The notes: generated by a model not told the origin, from the letters alone. A stretch of DNA of 64,000 nucleotides from Brevundimonas intermedia (GCF_004614235.1 NZ_SPVH01000002.1:620001-684000); one strand, 5' to 3'; shown: positions 47,648 to 57,025, numbered from the stretch's first letter. A program made the numbers and translations.

Positions 47648-48046
47648 ATGGAACGCCGCGCCCTTCTCGGTCTCGCCGTCGTCGCGACGGCCGCCGCCTC
47701 GACCTCTGCCCGCGCGTCGAGCGGCGGCGCCGCGCCGTCCGCCGACACCTATTTCCGCCTGCCGGTCATCACCGCCTCGATCATCCAGGCCAGCGGCCGT
47801 CGCGGGGTCCTGACCATCGAGACGGGGGTGGACGTGCCCGACGCCGCCCTTCGCACCCGCGCCCAGCAGTCGGCGCCGCGCCTGCGCGCCGCCTACAACA
47901 CCGCCGCCCAGCGCTTCGCCAACGGCATCCGCCCCGGCGCCGTGCCCAATATCGATCAGTTGTCGTCCGAGCTTCAGGCGGCGACCAACGCCACCCTGGG
48001 CCGGCCCGGCGCCCGCGTGCTGCTGGGCACGGTGATGGCGGTCTAA
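47648..48046 (+). CDS. hypothetical secreted protein, Tat-like signal
   Basis: A 132-residue protein with an N-terminal export signal (MERRALLGLAVVATAAASTSARA) that has an Arg pair before the hydrophobic part, so the Tat pathway is possible. The mature part (YFRLPVITASIIQASGRRGVLTIETGVDVPD, then an Arg/Ala-rich helix) resembles no family I can name with confidence. It lies 36 bases after the chemoreceptor gene and may be cotranscribed with it. It converges on priA with only four bases between the stops. Confidence 0.72.
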   Translation: MERRALLGLAVVATAAASTSARASSGGAAPSADTYFRLPVITASIIQASGRRGVLTIETGVDVPDAALRTRAQQSAPRLRAAYNTAAQRFANGIRPGAVPNIDQLSSELQAATNATLGRPGARVLLGTVMAV

Positions 48047-48050
48047 GCGC

Positions 48051-50213
48051 TTACAAGAAAGAATAGGGGTCCACGTCCACCGTCAGGCGGACCGAGGCCG
48101 GCACCTTCACACGCGCCAGCCAGGCCCGCAGGAAAGCCTGGATGTTCACGTCCCGGTCCGCCCGCACCAGCAGCCGCTTGCGCCGTCGTCCCCGCACCAG
48201 GGCAAGCGGCGCGTCGGCGGGGCCATAGACCTCCAGCCGTTCGGCGTTGGGAATGGCCTGGGCCAGATCGTTGGCCGTCTTCTCCACCGCAGCCGCATTC
48301 TCGCTGGACAGGATGATCGCCGCCAACCGGCCATAGGGCGGCAGGGACGCCGCCTCGCGCTCGGCCATCTCCGCCTCGACGAAGGCGTCCCGGTCGCCCG
48401 CCGCCAGCGCCATTAGCACCGGATGCTCTGGCGTCCAGGTCTGCAAGATGGCCCGTCCCGGCCGATCGGCCCGCCCCGCCCGTCCCGTCGCCTGGGCCAG
48501 CAGCTGATAGGTCCGCTCGGCCGCGCGCAGGTCTCCGCCGCGTAGCCCCAGGTCCGCGTCCACCACCCCCACCAGCGTCAGGCGCGGGAAGTTGTGGCCC
48601 TTGGCGGCGGCCTGGGTGGCGACAAGGATGTCGATCTCGCCGTCCGTCATCCGCTGGATCAGGGCGCGCGCCGACCTGGCGTCGGGCGCGGTGTCAGAGC
48701 TGAACACCGCCGTCCGCGCCTCGGGGAAGAGCTGACGCACCTCCTCCTCGACCCGCTCCACCCCCGGCCCGACCGAGACCAGCGAATCCTCGGCCCCGCA
48801 CGACGGGCACAGCTTGGGTCGCGCCATGGAAAAGCCGGTCAGGTGACAGACCAGACGCCCGGTATAGCGATGCTCGACCAGCCAGCTGTCCGTGTCCGGC
48901 GCCGTCAGCCGATGCCCGCAGGCCCGGCACAGGACGACCGGCGCATACCCCCTCCGGTTCAAGAACAGCAGAGTCTGCTCGCCCCGCAACAGGGTCTCGC
49001 CGATGGCCAGCCGCAGAGGCTGCGACAGCCAGGTCTGGGGATCGGGCGTATTCTGACGCAGGTCCAGCAGGGCGATGTCCGGCAGGACCGCCGTCCCGTG
49101 CCGCGCGCCCAGCTTCAGCCAGTCGTAGCGCCCGCTCTGGGCGTTCCACAGCGTCTCCAGCGACGGCGTCGCCGAGGCCAGGACCACCGCCGCCCCCTCG
49201 ATCCGCGCGCGCGCCACCGCCAGGTCGCGACCGTGATAGACCAGCCCCTCCTCCTGCTTGAACGAGCCGTCGTGCTCCTCGTCCACCACGATAAGGCGCA
49301 AGTTCACGAAGGGCAGGAACAGGGCCGACCGCGCCCCCACCACGATATTGCAGCGCCCGGCGACCACCGCCTCCCACACCTGGCGACGGCGCGGCGGCGC
49401 GACGCCGGAATGCCATTCGGCCGGCGCCGCGCCGAACCGGGCCGTGATCCGCTCGATCAGGGCCTGGGTCAGGGCGATCTCGGGCAGCAGGATCAGGATC
49501 TGCGCCGCCGGATCGGCCCGCAGCACCCGCGCGATCGCCTCCAGATAGGCCTCGGTCTTGCCCGACCCCGTCACTCCGTCCAGCAGGAAGGGACGAAAAC
49601 CGCCGCCCGTCACCCCGGCCGCCAGGGCCGTCGCCGCCGCCGCCTGATCGCCGTTCAGCGAGGCGGGCGCATGGTCGGGATCGGGTCGGTCGAACGCCGC
49701 CTCGGCCGCGATCTCGATGATCTCCAGCACGCCTTCGTCGATCAAACCCTTGATCACGCCCGACGACACGCCCGCTGCGCGCGCCAGATCGGCGCCCGCC
49801 ATGGACCGCTCGCCCAAGGCCTCCAGCACGCCCGTCCTCGCCGGCGTGGCCCGCGACGGCGCCCGCTCGCCCACCCGCCGCACCCGGCGTTCCGGCCGGG
49901 GACGCGGTGCCCGCAGGCCCTTCAGCGCGGTCGCCGCCATCTCGCCGGGTGGGGACAGGGTCCAGCGCCCGGCCCATTCGACGAAATCCACGACGCGCGA
50001 CGGCAGGGCCGGATCGTCCAGCAGACTGTCCACCGCCTTCAGCCGCCGGTTCGATCCGGTCGTCTCGAACACCTCCGAGACGATGCCCCGCATCAGCCGC
50101 GGCCCCAGCGGCACCGCGACCTGATCACCACGCGCCAGGGTCAGCGCCTCGGGAACCTCATAATCAAAGGCTTCGGGCACCGGCAGGGGAATGAGGACCG
50201 AGGCGACTTTCAC
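48051..50213 (-). CDS. priA: primosomal replication protein N' (PriA helicase)
   Basis: A 720-residue PriA, the 3'-5' helicase that restarts stalled forks. N-terminal 3'-DNA-binding domain, Walker [12 protein letters not shown] (Lys219), DEEH at 311-314, and helicase motifs ([30 protein letters not shown]) are all present. The zinc region keeps Cys429, Cys432, Cys469 and Cys472, but the second site is reduced: Cys456 remains while the partners seen in Escherichia coli are replaced. GTG at 50213 is the start, seven bases after GGAGGAG. That ribosome site comes from the adjacent repeat element. Confidence 0.95.
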   Translation of the reverse strand: MKVASVLIPLPVPEAFDYEVPEALTLARGDQVAVPLGPRLMRGIVSEVFETTGSNRRLKAVDSLLDDPALPSRVVDFVEWAGRWTLSPPGEMAATALKGLRAPRPRPERRVRRVGERAPSRATPARTGVLEALGERSMAGADLARAAGVSSGVIKGLIDEGVLEIIEIAAEAAFDRPDPDHAPASLNGDQAAAATALAAGVTGGGFRPFLLDGVTGSGKTEAYLEAIARVLRADPAAQILILLPEIALTQALIERITARFGAAPAEWHSGVAPPRRRQVWEAVVAGRCNIVVGARSALFLPFVNLRLIVVDEEHDGSFKQEEGLVYHGRDLAVARARIEGAAVVLASATPSLETLWNAQSGRYDWLKLGARHGTAVLPDIALLDLRQNTPDPQTWLSQPLRLAIGETLLRGEQTLLFLNRRGYAPVVLCRACGHRLTAPDTDSWLVEHRYTGRLVCHLTGFSMARPKLCPSCGAEDSLVSVGPGVERVEEEVRQLFPEARTAVFSSDTAPDARSARALIQRMTDGEIDILVATQAAAKGHNFPRLTLVGVVDADLGLRGGDLRAAERTYQLLAQATGRAGRADRPGRAILQTWTPEHPVLMALAAGDRDAFVEAEMAEREAASLPPYGRLAAIILSSENAAAVEKTANDLAQAIPNAERLEVYGPADAPLALVRGRRRKRLLVRADRDVNIQAFLRAWLARVKVPASVRLTVDVDPYSFL

Positions 50214-50216
50214 TCG

Positions 50217-50371
50217 CCTTCTCCTCCCCATGCAATGGGGAGGGGGACCCCGAAGGGGTGGAGGGGCTTTTGCCACATCACAGGCGCCTGTCGTGCGGCC
50301 AGAGCCCCTCCGTCACGGCGCAAAGACGCGCCGCGCCACCTCCCCATCGCGAGCGATGGGGAGGAGAAAGG
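50217..50371. repeat. 155-bp intergenic inverted-repeat element (MITE/REP-like)
   Basis: Ends carry terminal inverted repeats: CCTTCTCCTCCCCAT (50217-50231) and ATGGGGAGGAGAAAGG (50356-50371), one extra A apart. Each end also forms its own small hairpin around ATG/CAT. Inside, GGAGGGGCT...AGCCCCTCC pair, and the palindrome ACAGGCGCCTGT (50280-50291) lies near the centre. The whole element is close to a long imperfect hairpin. It fills almost all of the space between priA and the aldolase gene. Similar elements recur in Brevundimonas-like genomes in my recollection, but no second copy exists in this window. Confidence 0.75.
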
Positions 50372-50411
50372 GAGTCGCATCCGCTCTTCGGTGGCGCTAA
50401 AAGCCCTGCCC

Positions 50412-51065
50412 ATGAAACTCTTTCTCGATACCGCCGACGTCGCCGTCATCAGGGACATGGTCCCCACCGGAATGGTGGACGGCGTCACCACCAATCCGTC
50501 GCTGATCGCCAAGTCGGGTCGGAACATCGCCGAGGTCATCGCCGAAATCTGCGCCCTGGTCGAGGGTCCGATTTCCGCAGAGGCCGTCTCGCTCGATTTC
50601 GAGACCATGGTCAAGGAGGGCGACAAGCTGGCCGCCATCGCCCCGAACGTGGTCGTGAAACTGCCCCTGACCTGGGACGGGCTGCGCGCCTGCCGCGTCT
50701 TCGCCGACAAGGGGATCAAGACCAACGTCACCCTGTGCTTCTCGGCCGCCCAGGCCCTGCTGGCCGCCAAGGCGGGCGCCACCTTCGTCTCGCCCTTCGT
50801 CGGCCGTCTGGAAGACAACGGCGCCGACGGCATCGGCCTGCTGGAAGAAATCCGCGTCCTGTATGACGTCCACGGTTTCGACACCCAGATCCTGGCCGCG
50901 TCCCTGCGCAACGTGAACCACGTGGCCGCCGCCGCCGTCGCCGGATCCGACGCCGCCACCTTCGGCGCCGACACCTTCAAGGCCCTGGTGAACCACCCGT
51001 TAACCGACAAGGGTCTTGATGCCTTCGTGGCAGACTGGGCCAAGACCGGTCAGTCGATCCTTTAG
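50412..51065 (+). CDS. fsa: fructose-6-phosphate aldolase/transaldolase (TalC/FSA family)
   Basis: A 217-residue short transaldolase-like class I aldolase. The opening [16 protein letters not shown], the [11 protein letters not shown] segment, and the Schiff-base Lys83 in VVVKLPLT, followed by [32 protein letters not shown], are diagnostic. It either splits fructose 6-phosphate or acts as a transaldolase; sequence alone cannot decide. The ATG at 50412 gives the standard start; a long frame upstream is antisense of priA. It is followed by DUF484-xerC. Confidence 0.93.
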   Translation: MKLFLDTADVAVIRDMVPTGMVDGVTTNPSLIAKSGRNIAEVIAEICALVEGPISAEAVSLDFETMVKEGDKLAAIAPNVVVKLPLTWDGLRACRVFADKGIKTNVTLCFSAAQALLAAKAGATFVSPFVGRLEDNGADGIGLLEEIRVLYDVHGFDTQILAASLRNVNHVAAAAVAGSDAATFGADTFKALVNHPLTDKGLDAFVADWAKTGQSIL

Positions 51066-51090
51066 CATCGCGTTTCCTGGAGAGGTCTGT

Positions 51091-51816
51091 TTGAGCGGCT
51101 CATTGGACCTTTTCGAAACGTCGGAATCGGACGCAACGCCCCATATCGGCGACGGCCTGCATTGGCCCGACGTGCGCGGCTGGCTTCAGACCCATCCCCA
51201 GACCCTGCTGGACGACCGCTCCCTGCTGGAAGAGATCGGCCTGCGTCCTCACGGCCGCAACGTGGTCGAGTTCGGCGCCGCCGCCCTGACGCGGCTGGAG
51301 GCCGTGGTCGAGCGCGAGACCGGCGCCCGGCGCGAGATCGAACTGATCGCCCGCGCCAACTTCGCCGCCCAGACCCAGACGCACGTCGCGACCCTGGACC
51401 TGATGGAGGCGCGCAACCATTCCGACCTGGCTCGGCGGCTGGATGCGGCGGCGCAGGGGCGGTTCGGCCTGGCCGGCGCCGCCATCGCCCTGGAAAAACC
51501 CGGCGGGGTGCCCTTCGGCTGGCGCGCACTGGAAGAGGGCGACGTGGACAACCTGCTGGGCGAACATGGCCTGACCTGGCTGGGTCCGATGATCCAGGGC
51601 CTGAACTTCTTCGGCGCGACCGAGGATCAGGTGAAGTCCATCGCCCTGGTCCGCATGGCCCCGCACCTGACGCCCGGCGGACCGCCGCGCCCCTGCATCT
51701 GCGCCTTCGGCTCGCCCGAGCCGGAAGGCTTCACCCCGAACATGGGCTGTGAACTGGCCGCCTTCCTGGCGCGGGTGGTCGAGCGGATGGCCGAGCGATG
51801 GCCGGTTCTGAACTGA
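51091..51816 (+). CDS. DUF484 family protein
   Basis: A 241-residue GAF-like DUF484 protein of unknown function. Recognisable segments are WLQTHPQTLLDDRSLLEEIGL, then FGAAALTRLEAVVERE and FGSPEPEGFTPNMGCELAAFLARVVERM. The start is TTG at 51091, five bases after a GGAGAGG ribosome site; the longer frame from 51016 would run into the aldolase gene. It overlaps xerC by 19 bases. DUF484 immediately before xerC is a conserved pairing in proteobacteria, so a role linked to recombination or chromosome-end resolution is plausible. Confidence 0.88.
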   Translation: MSGSLDLFETSESDATPHIGDGLHWPDVRGWLQTHPQTLLDDRSLLEEIGLRPHGRNVVEFGAAALTRLEAVVERETGARREIELIARANFAAQTQTHVATLDLMEARNHSDLARRLDAAAQGRFGLAGAAIALEKPGGVPFGWRALEEGDVDNLLGEHGLTWLGPMIQGLNFFGATEDQVKSIALVRMAPHLTPGGPPRPCICAFGSPEPEGFTPNMGCELAAFLARVVERMAERWPVLN

Positions 51817-52727
51817 CCGCCTCCGACGCCCTGCGCGCCTGGCTTGACCATCTGGCGCACGAGCGTCGGCTGTCGCCGCGCACGTTGGAGGCCTATGGCC
51901 ATATCGGCCGGCTCTATGTCGCCTTCCTCGAACGCCATCGCGGCGAGACCCTGTCGCTAAAGGACATGGGCACGATCACCGCCGCCGAGGTCCGCGCCCA
52001 CATGGCCGAGCGCAGATCAGGCGACCACCCGCTGGCGGCGCGGTCGTTGAGCCAGAGCCTGTCGGCCATTCGCGGCTTTCACGCCTTCCTCGACCGGCGC
52101 CTGGACACGCCCGCCCCGCAACTGGCCCTGGTGCGCGGGCCGAAGGTAAAGCCGTCCCTGCCCAGGCCGGTGAGCGAGGATCAGGCGCGGGGCCTGTTGG
52201 CTGAACCCGACGCCGATCCCGACGCCGAACCGTGGGAGGCCGCGCGCGACCGGGCGGTCCTGACCCTGCTCTACGGCTGCGGCCTGCGGATTTCCGAGGC
52301 CATGTCCCTGACCCGGGCCGATGCGCCGCTGGGCGAGACCCTGCGCATCGTCGGCAAGGGCTCCAAGACCCGGATCGCCCCCATCCTGCCCGCCGTGCGC
52401 GCGGCGGTGGACGCCTATCTGGCCCTGCTGCCCTTCCCGCTTCAGCCGTCCGACGCCCTGTTCCGCGCCCGACGCGGCGGCCCGCTCAGCCCCCGTCACG
52501 TGCAGGCCTCGGTCCAGCGGCTGCGCGGGCGGCTGGGCCTGCCCGAACGCACCACCCCCCACGCCCTGCGCCACAGTTTCGCGACCCATCTGCTGGGCGC
52601 CGGGGCCGACCTGCGTTCGATCCAGGAACTGCTGGGCCATGCCAGCCTGTCCACGACCCAGAAATACACCGGCGTCGATGCGGATAGACTTTTGACCGCC
52701 TATGCGGCCGCCCATCCCCGCGCCTAG
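51798..52727 (+). CDS. xerC: site-specific tyrosine recombinase XerC
   Basis: A 309-residue tyrosine recombinase. It resolves chromosome dimers at dif with XerD. The N-terminal SAM-like domain binds DNA, and the catalytic residues are all visible: Arg164 in CGLRISEA, Lys187, His255 and Arg258 in HALRHSFATH, His281 in LGHASLS, and the nucleophile Tyr290 in TQKYTG. The ATG at 51798 lies inside the DUF484 frame, a 19-base overlap that couples translation. No XerH-type features, so this is the chromosomal XerC and not part of a mobile element. Confidence 0.94.
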   Translation: MAGSELTASDALRAWLDHLAHERRLSPRTLEAYGHIGRLYVAFLERHRGETLSLKDMGTITAAEVRAHMAERRSGDHPLAARSLSQSLSAIRGFHAFLDRRLDTPAPQLALVRGPKVKPSLPRPVSEDQARGLLAEPDADPDAEPWEAARDRAVLTLLYGCGLRISEAMSLTRADAPLGETLRIVGKGSKTRIAPILPAVRAAVDAYLALLPFPLQPSDALFRARRGGPLSPRHVQASVQRLRGRLGLPERTTPHALRHSFATHLLGAGADLRSIQELLGHASLSTTQKYTGVDADRLLTAYAAAHPRA

Positions 52728-52736
52728 AACGGCCGG

Positions 52737-53684
52737 ATGAGTATCGACATCCTGGCCATCGGCCTGCCCGCCCTCGCCGACAAGATGCTGACCCAGCGCG
52801 CGCCCGACCTCGGTTGGACCCTGCATCGCCCCGGCCCCGACGGCCTGCCTTCGCCCGAGGTCGCCGAGCGGATCGTCGGCGTCGCCGCCTCGGGCGCCGC
52901 GACCGTGGACGCCCGTCTGATCGACGCCCTGCCCGCGCTGAAGATCGTCTCGGTCCACGCCGTCGGCTATGACATGACCGACGTCGCCCACGCCCGGTCG
53001 CGCGGCGTGATCGTCACCCATACGCCCGATGTCCTGAACGAGGACGTCGCCGACCTGGCCCTGCTGCTGGCCCTGGGGACCTTGCGTCGCCTGCCGGGCA
53101 TGGACGCCTATGTTCGCGCCGGATGCTGGGCCTCGGACGGACCGCCGCCGCTGTCGCGCAGCGCCACGGGCTTGCGCTACGGCCTGCTGGGCCTGGGCCG
53201 GATCGGCCAGGCTATCGCCCGACGGCTTGAGCCGCTCGCCGGAAGCCTCGCCTATCACACCCGCAATCCGGTCAAGGATGCGCCCTGGCGGCATGTGCCG
53301 AACCTGGTCGATCTGGCGGCCGAGGTCGATGTGCTGATCGTCATCGTGCCGGGCGGCGCCGCCACGCGCGGCTTGGTCTCGGCACAGGTGCTGGGGGCAC
53401 TGGGTCCGACCGGCGTTCTGATCAATGTCGCGCGCGGCGAGGTGGTGGATCAGGACGCCCTGGTCGCCGCCCTGACCTCGGGCCGGCTGGGCGGCGCGGG
53501 CCTGGATGTGTTCGCCGACGAGCCGAACGTGCCCCAAGCCCTGATCGACAGCGACCGCTGCGTCCTGACGCCCCACATCGCCTCGGCCACGGTCGAGACC
53601 CGCAACGCCATGGCCGAGCTGATGATGGCCAACCTGGAAGCCGTCCTGGCGGACAGGCCGCCGGTCACGCCTGTGCCGGACTAG
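52737..53684 (+). CDS. D-2-hydroxyacid dehydrogenase family protein
   Basis: A 315-residue NAD(P)-dependent dehydrogenase of the D-isomer family, close to glyoxylate/hydroxypyruvate reductases. Rossmann motif GLLGLGRIGQAIARRL; catalytic Arg in INVARGEVVDQDAL, Glu in DVFADEPNVP and His in TPHIASAT are visible. It should reduce a 2-oxoacid in the cytoplasm; the exact substrate is open. It sits nine bases after xerC and may share a transcript. It converges on a small hypothetical gene with one base between the stops. Confidence 0.92.
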   Translation: MSIDILAIGLPALADKMLTQRAPDLGWTLHRPGPDGLPSPEVAERIVGVAASGAATVDARLIDALPALKIVSVHAVGYDMTDVAHARSRGVIVTHTPDVLNEDVADLALLLALGTLRRLPGMDAYVRAGCWASDGPPPLSRSATGLRYGLLGLGRIGQAIARRLEPLAGSLAYHTRNPVKDAPWRHVPNLVDLAAEVDVLIVIVPGGAATRGLVSAQVLGALGPTGVLINVARGEVVDQDALVAALTSGRLGGAGLDVFADEPNVPQALIDSDRCVLTPHIASATVETRNAMAELMMANLEAVLADRPPVTPVPD

Positions 53685-53685
53685 T

Positions 53686-54036
53686 TCAGAACCCTGGCCG
53701 CGAAGGACGGCTAGTCGAGGTGGAGACCGACGGGCCGAACACCCGGCCCAGGGCGCGCGGTTGATCGGGGATCGCATAGCTGATCGGCAAGTGGCAGTTG
53801 TTCCGGTCGCGCCGATCCAGCAGCAGATAACGCCGCGCCTGGCCGTCATCGAGAGAGCGATCAAGCAACGTCCCCGCGCGATCGCCCGTTCGCTGCTCGG
53901 CCTGCATCAGAGGGTCGGGGCAAGGCATGGCCGCCCGGTTCACGCCAGGCGCGCTCCGGACGATGGCCTGGTCGGCGACGGGCGCCGACTGGACGATCGG
54001 GGCGTTCGACAAGGCCAGCATCAGCAGGGTCAGCAT
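53686..54036 (-). CDS. hypothetical secreted protein
   Basis: A 116-residue protein beginning with a short hydrophobic stretch (MLTLLMLALSNAPIVQSAPVA) that reads as a signal peptide. The rest is Arg/Asp/Pro-rich with two cysteines (AAMPCPDPL, RNNCHLPISY), and no domain is recognised. The ATG at 54036 follows GGGAGG, a good ribosome site. It is convergent with the dehydrogenase and same-strand with, but 49 bases after, the SDR gene. Confidence 0.65.
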   Translation of the reverse strand: MLTLLMLALSNAPIVQSAPVADQAIVRSAPGVNRAAMPCPDPLMQAEQRTGDRAGTLLDRSLDDGQARRYLLLDRRDRNNCHLPISYAIPDQPRALGRVFGPSVSTSTSRPSRPGF

Positions 54037-54085
54037 CGCATTCCTCCCATTCCGGCCCGAGGCTACACCCGCAACCCCGGATTGA

Positions 54086-54877
54086 CTAGATCGCCTTGAT
54101 CGCCCCGCCGTCCAGCCGGATCAGCGAGCCTGTGACATAGGCCGCCAGCGGGCTGGCCAGGAAGGCGGCGGTGGCGCCGAACTCCTCGGTCGTGCCGATG
54201 CGGCCGACGGGGATGGACTTGACGGATTCGGCCCGCGCCTGCTGCGGCGTGACCCCGGTGCGTTCGGCCGCCGCCTGGTCCAGCCGTTCGATGCGAGGGG
54301 TGTCGATCCGGCCCGGCAACAGGGTGTTGACCGTCACCCCGTCCGGCCCGACCTCGTTCGCCAGCGTCTTGGCCCAGGCGGCGACCGAGGCCCGCAGGGT
54401 GTTGGACACGCCCAGCGCCGCCGACGGCTCCACCACCGTGATCGAGGCGACGTTCAGGATCCGCCCCCAGCCGGCCGCGCGCATGCGCGGCAACACCCGG
54501 TCCGTCAGGCGGAAGATCGACAGCACCATCGATTCGAAATGATCGCGCCACACCGCCGGCTCCAGCCCCGACACCCCCGACGGCGGCGGCCCGCCCGTGT
54601 TGTTCAGCAGGATCTCGATATGACCGCCCAGCAGCTCTTCGGCCAGGTCCGCCGCCTTCAGCAGCGCCGCGTGATCCGCCAGGTCCGCCGTCACCACGAC
54701 CGCCTTGCCCGGCCCGGCCGCATTCAGCACATCCGCCACCGCCTGAAGCTTTTCGGCATCGCGCGACAACAGGGCGACACGCGCGCCCTCGGCGACCAGC
54801 GCCGTCGCCACGGCGCGGCCCAGGCCGGAGGATCCGCCACAGATCAGGGCGCGCTTGCCGTCCAGTTTCAGGTCCAT
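54086..54877 (-). CDS. short-chain dehydrogenase/reductase lacking the usual Tyr-Lys pair
   Basis: A 263-residue SDR. The cofactor motif is CGGSSGLGRAVA (13-24), with NNTGG and the catalytic-type Ser145 in LNVASITV. At the YxxxK site the sequence is SNTLR, with Ser158 where Tyr is expected and Arg162 where Lys is expected, measured by the spacing to KTLANE. The C-terminal part (PVGRIGTTEEFGATAAFLASPLAAYVTGSLIRLDGG) is normal. Either this subfamily works without the pair or it is inactive. The ATG at 54877 gives the standard start. Confidence 0.85.
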   Translation of the reverse strand: MDLKLDGKRALICGGSSGLGRAVATALVAEGARVALLSRDAEKLQAVADVLNAAGPGKAVVVTADLADHAALLKAADLAEELLGGHIEILLNNTGGPPPSGVSGLEPAVWRDHFESMVLSIFRLTDRVLPRMRAAGWGRILNVASITVVEPSAALGVSNTLRASVAAWAKTLANEVGPDGVTVNTLLPGRIDTPRIERLDQAAAERTGVTPQQARAESVKSIPVGRIGTTEEFGATAAFLASPLAAYVTGSLIRLDGGAIKAI

Positions 54878-55017
54878 GGTCGATCTCCGGCTTCGATTTT
54901 CAGCCCCGGATATCGGACGCCTGCCCGTCCGACGCAACGCGGCGTTAACCGACGCGGCGCACCTTCATGCCGAAGCGGCCGCCATCAGCCGCAGGACAGG
55001 CCGGGGAGGGCTCGCCC

Positions 55018-55395
55018 ATGTCGACCAAAATGACGTCGAGCATCCGCCGACACAGCGATCATTTCGAGCCGCAGGATGCCGATCCCCAGGAACAGCGCCG
55101 CCTGCGCGGCCAGTTGGAGCAGATCGACTACGCCGCCTACATCGCCAACAAGGAGGTGATCGGCCACGCCCTGACCGGCGTCGACGCCTCGTCTCTTCAG
55201 AAGCTGGCGGTCATGACCGCCACGGCCCGCGCCAAATGGGTGGCGGAATCGCTGCGTCTGGCCCACTCCGGCTCGGCCGTGACGCCTGATCAGGTCGCCC
55301 GCCTGACCGCCGCCCGCACCGCCTACGACGAACTCGCCGAAGCCTACGAGGCTCTGCGCCGCATCATCGAGCGGGGCTATATCGCGGTGCGGTGA
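55018..55395 (+). CDS. hypothetical protein, helical
   Basis: A 125-residue protein without signal peptide. After a polar N terminus (MSTKMTSSIRRHSDHFEPQD) it is mostly helical: EQRRLRGQLEQIDYAAYIANKEVIGHALTG, then ALAEAYEALRRIIERGY-type heptads, so a small helical bundle is expected. No family recognised. The ATG at 55018 has GGGGAGGG eight bases upstream, which decides the start. It is followed 53 bases later by the lipocalin gene. Confidence 0.75.
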   Translation: MSTKMTSSIRRHSDHFEPQDADPQEQRRLRGQLEQIDYAAYIANKEVIGHALTGVDASSLQKLAVMTATARAKWVAESLRLAHSGSAVTPDQVARLTAARTAYDELAEAYEALRRIIERGYIAVR

Positions 55396-55448
55396 CCCTG
55401 CCGACGCGGCCGCAGGAACCGGGGGCCGGGAACCTCGTTTCAGCCGCC

Positions 55449-56003
55449 ATGTCGAACGCACGCACGATTTCCATCGCCCTTCTCGCGGGCGCCGCCCTGG
55501 CGCTGGGCTCCTGCGCCACCCTGCAACGCGGCCCCATCGGCAACGCCGCCGTGCCCCAGCCGGCCAAGGCTGTGGACCTGAACCGCTACGCCGGCCTCTG
55601 GCACGAGATCGGACGCTACGAAAACGGGTTCGAACGCGGCTGCGAGGGCGTGACCACCCAATATACGGTGCGCGACGACGGTCTGGTGGGCGTGCTGAAC
55701 ACCTGCCGCCAAGGCGCGACCACCGGCCCGGTCAAGACCTCGCAAGGCAAGGCCAAGGTGGTCGAGGGCAGCGACAACGCCAGGCTGAAGGTCTCCTTCT
55801 TCGGCCCCTTCTACATTGGCGACTATTGGGTGCTGGATCACGCCGACGACTATTCCTGGTCCATCGTCGGCGAACCGTCCGGCCGCTATCTCTGGCTGCT
55901 CAGCCGCACGGCCCAGCCCTCAGCCCAGGCCCGCGACGCCATCCTGACCCGCACTCGCGCCCTCGGCTATGACCTGACCCTGATCAGGCCTACCCAGCAT
56001 TGA
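55449..56003 (+). CDS. outer-membrane lipocalin (Blc-like)
   Basis: A 184-residue lipocalin lipoprotein. The lipobox ALALGSC anchors it in the outer membrane. The lipocalin signature is present: LNRYAGLWHEIGRYEN (GxW motif), then GYDLTLIRPT at the end, and FFGPFYIGDYWVLDHADDYSWSIVGEPSGRYLWLLSRT. It binds lysophospholipids or similar amphiphiles and is linked to envelope maintenance in this family. The ATG at 55449 gives the signal. Confidence 0.94.
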   Translation: MSNARTISIALLAGAALALGSCATLQRGPIGNAAVPQPAKAVDLNRYAGLWHEIGRYENGFERGCEGVTTQYTVRDDGLVGVLNTCRQGATTGPVKTSQGKAKVVEGSDNARLKVSFFGPFYIGDYWVLDHADDYSWSIVGEPSGRYLWLLSRTAQPSAQARDAILTRTRALGYDLTLIRPTQH

Positions 56004-56064
56004 TCGCCCCGCATCCGGCCTGACGCCGGCCGCGTAGAACATCGAACTCTCCAAGGACCAGCCC

Positions 56065-56463
56065 ATGCGTATCGCAGCCCTCGCCGCCCTGTCCGCCACC
56101 CTCCTCTCAGCCGCATCGGCTTCGGCCGAGACGATCTCGACCCACGTGCTCGATCTCGCGCGGGGCGTGGGCGGGCGCGACGTGCCCGTCACCCTAGCGA
56201 TCAAGCAAGACGACGGCGGTTGGCGACAACTGGCGACCGCCCGCACCGACGAGAACGGCCGGGTGCGGTCATTCGGCGATCAGGTCACGACCCAGGCCGC
56301 CACCTACAAGCTGACGTTCGACATGTCGCACTATGGCGACACGGACGCCCAGCCCTTCTTCCCCGAGATCGACGTGGTGTTCCAGGTCCGCGACCCCAGC
56401 ATCCACTACCACGTCCCCGTCGTCGTCAGCCCCTACGGCTACAGCACCTACCGCGGCAACTAG
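56065..56463 (+). CDS. hiuH: 5-hydroxyisourate hydrolase (transthyretin-like), secreted
   Basis: A 132-residue HiuH. A Sec signal ([16 protein letters not shown]) directs it to the periplasm, as with some proteobacterial HiuH proteins. The three family motifs are seen: [19 protein letters not shown], a central [11 protein letters not shown], and the C-terminal tetrapeptide YRGN (usually YRGS), with the catalytic His and Arg in these segments. It hydrolyses 5-hydroxyisourate in urate degradation; other urate genes are not in the window. Confidence 0.93.
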   Translation: MRIAALAALSATLLSAASASAETISTHVLDLARGVGGRDVPVTLAIKQDDGGWRQLATARTDENGRVRSFGDQVTTQAATYKLTFDMSHYGDTDAQPFFPEIDVVFQVRDPSIHYHVPVVVSPYGYSTYRGN

Positions 56464-56481
56464 GCTGAGTTTCAGGACGCC

Positions 56482-56557
<76 letters not shown>

Positions 56558-56719
56558 GTTTCCAGCGTGGGATCGGGTTCACAGGTGACGCGGACATAGA
56601 AGGCGGGCGGGCGTGGTGTCAACGGGCTTGTGCGCGCAATCCGCGCAGCTCGGAAACGGCCGTTGTCGGACCGGGTGCGAACACGCTAGAAGCGCCGATC
56701 CAAGCAGGAGTTACGGTTC

Positions 56720-57025
56720 ATGGGCTACGCGCTCGTCTGGTTGATCAACGCCATCATCAGTCTGATGATCTGGTTCATCATCGCCCAAGCCATATTGAGC
56801 TGGCTGGTGGCGTTCGACGTCGTCAACTACCGCAACCGCTTCGTCTATTCGGTCGGGACCTTCCTGGACCGGGTCACCGCGCCGCTGCTGGAGCCGTTCC
56901 GCCGCATCATTCCGAACCTGGGCGGCATCGACATCTCGCCCATCGTGGTAATCCTGCTGCTGCAGTTCATCAGCGTGTTGTTCAACCGCACGGCGGCGCC
57001 GGCCCTGGTCCAGTTGCTGGGCTGA
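56720..57025 (+). CDS. YggT family membrane protein
   Basis: A 101-residue membrane protein with two YggT-type halves. Hydrophobic segments LVWLINAIISLMIWFIIAQAIL and VVILLLQFISVLFN flank the conserved PLLEPFRRIIPNLGGIDISPI. The family affects osmotic or pH tolerance and sits beside cell-division or proC genes in many bacteria; function here is unknown. Not visibly in an operon. Confidence 0.92.
   Translation: MGYALVWLINAIISLMIWFIIAQAILSWLVAFDVVNYRNRFVYSVGTFLDRVTAPLLEPFRRIIPNLGGIDISPIVVILLLQFISVLFNRTAAPALVQLLG

Noticed and set aside
51798..52727. Tyrosine recombinase as integrase of a mobile element
   Set aside because: Length, DUF484 neighbour and lack of att sites or cargo fit chromosomal XerC; the tRNA is 4 kb away.
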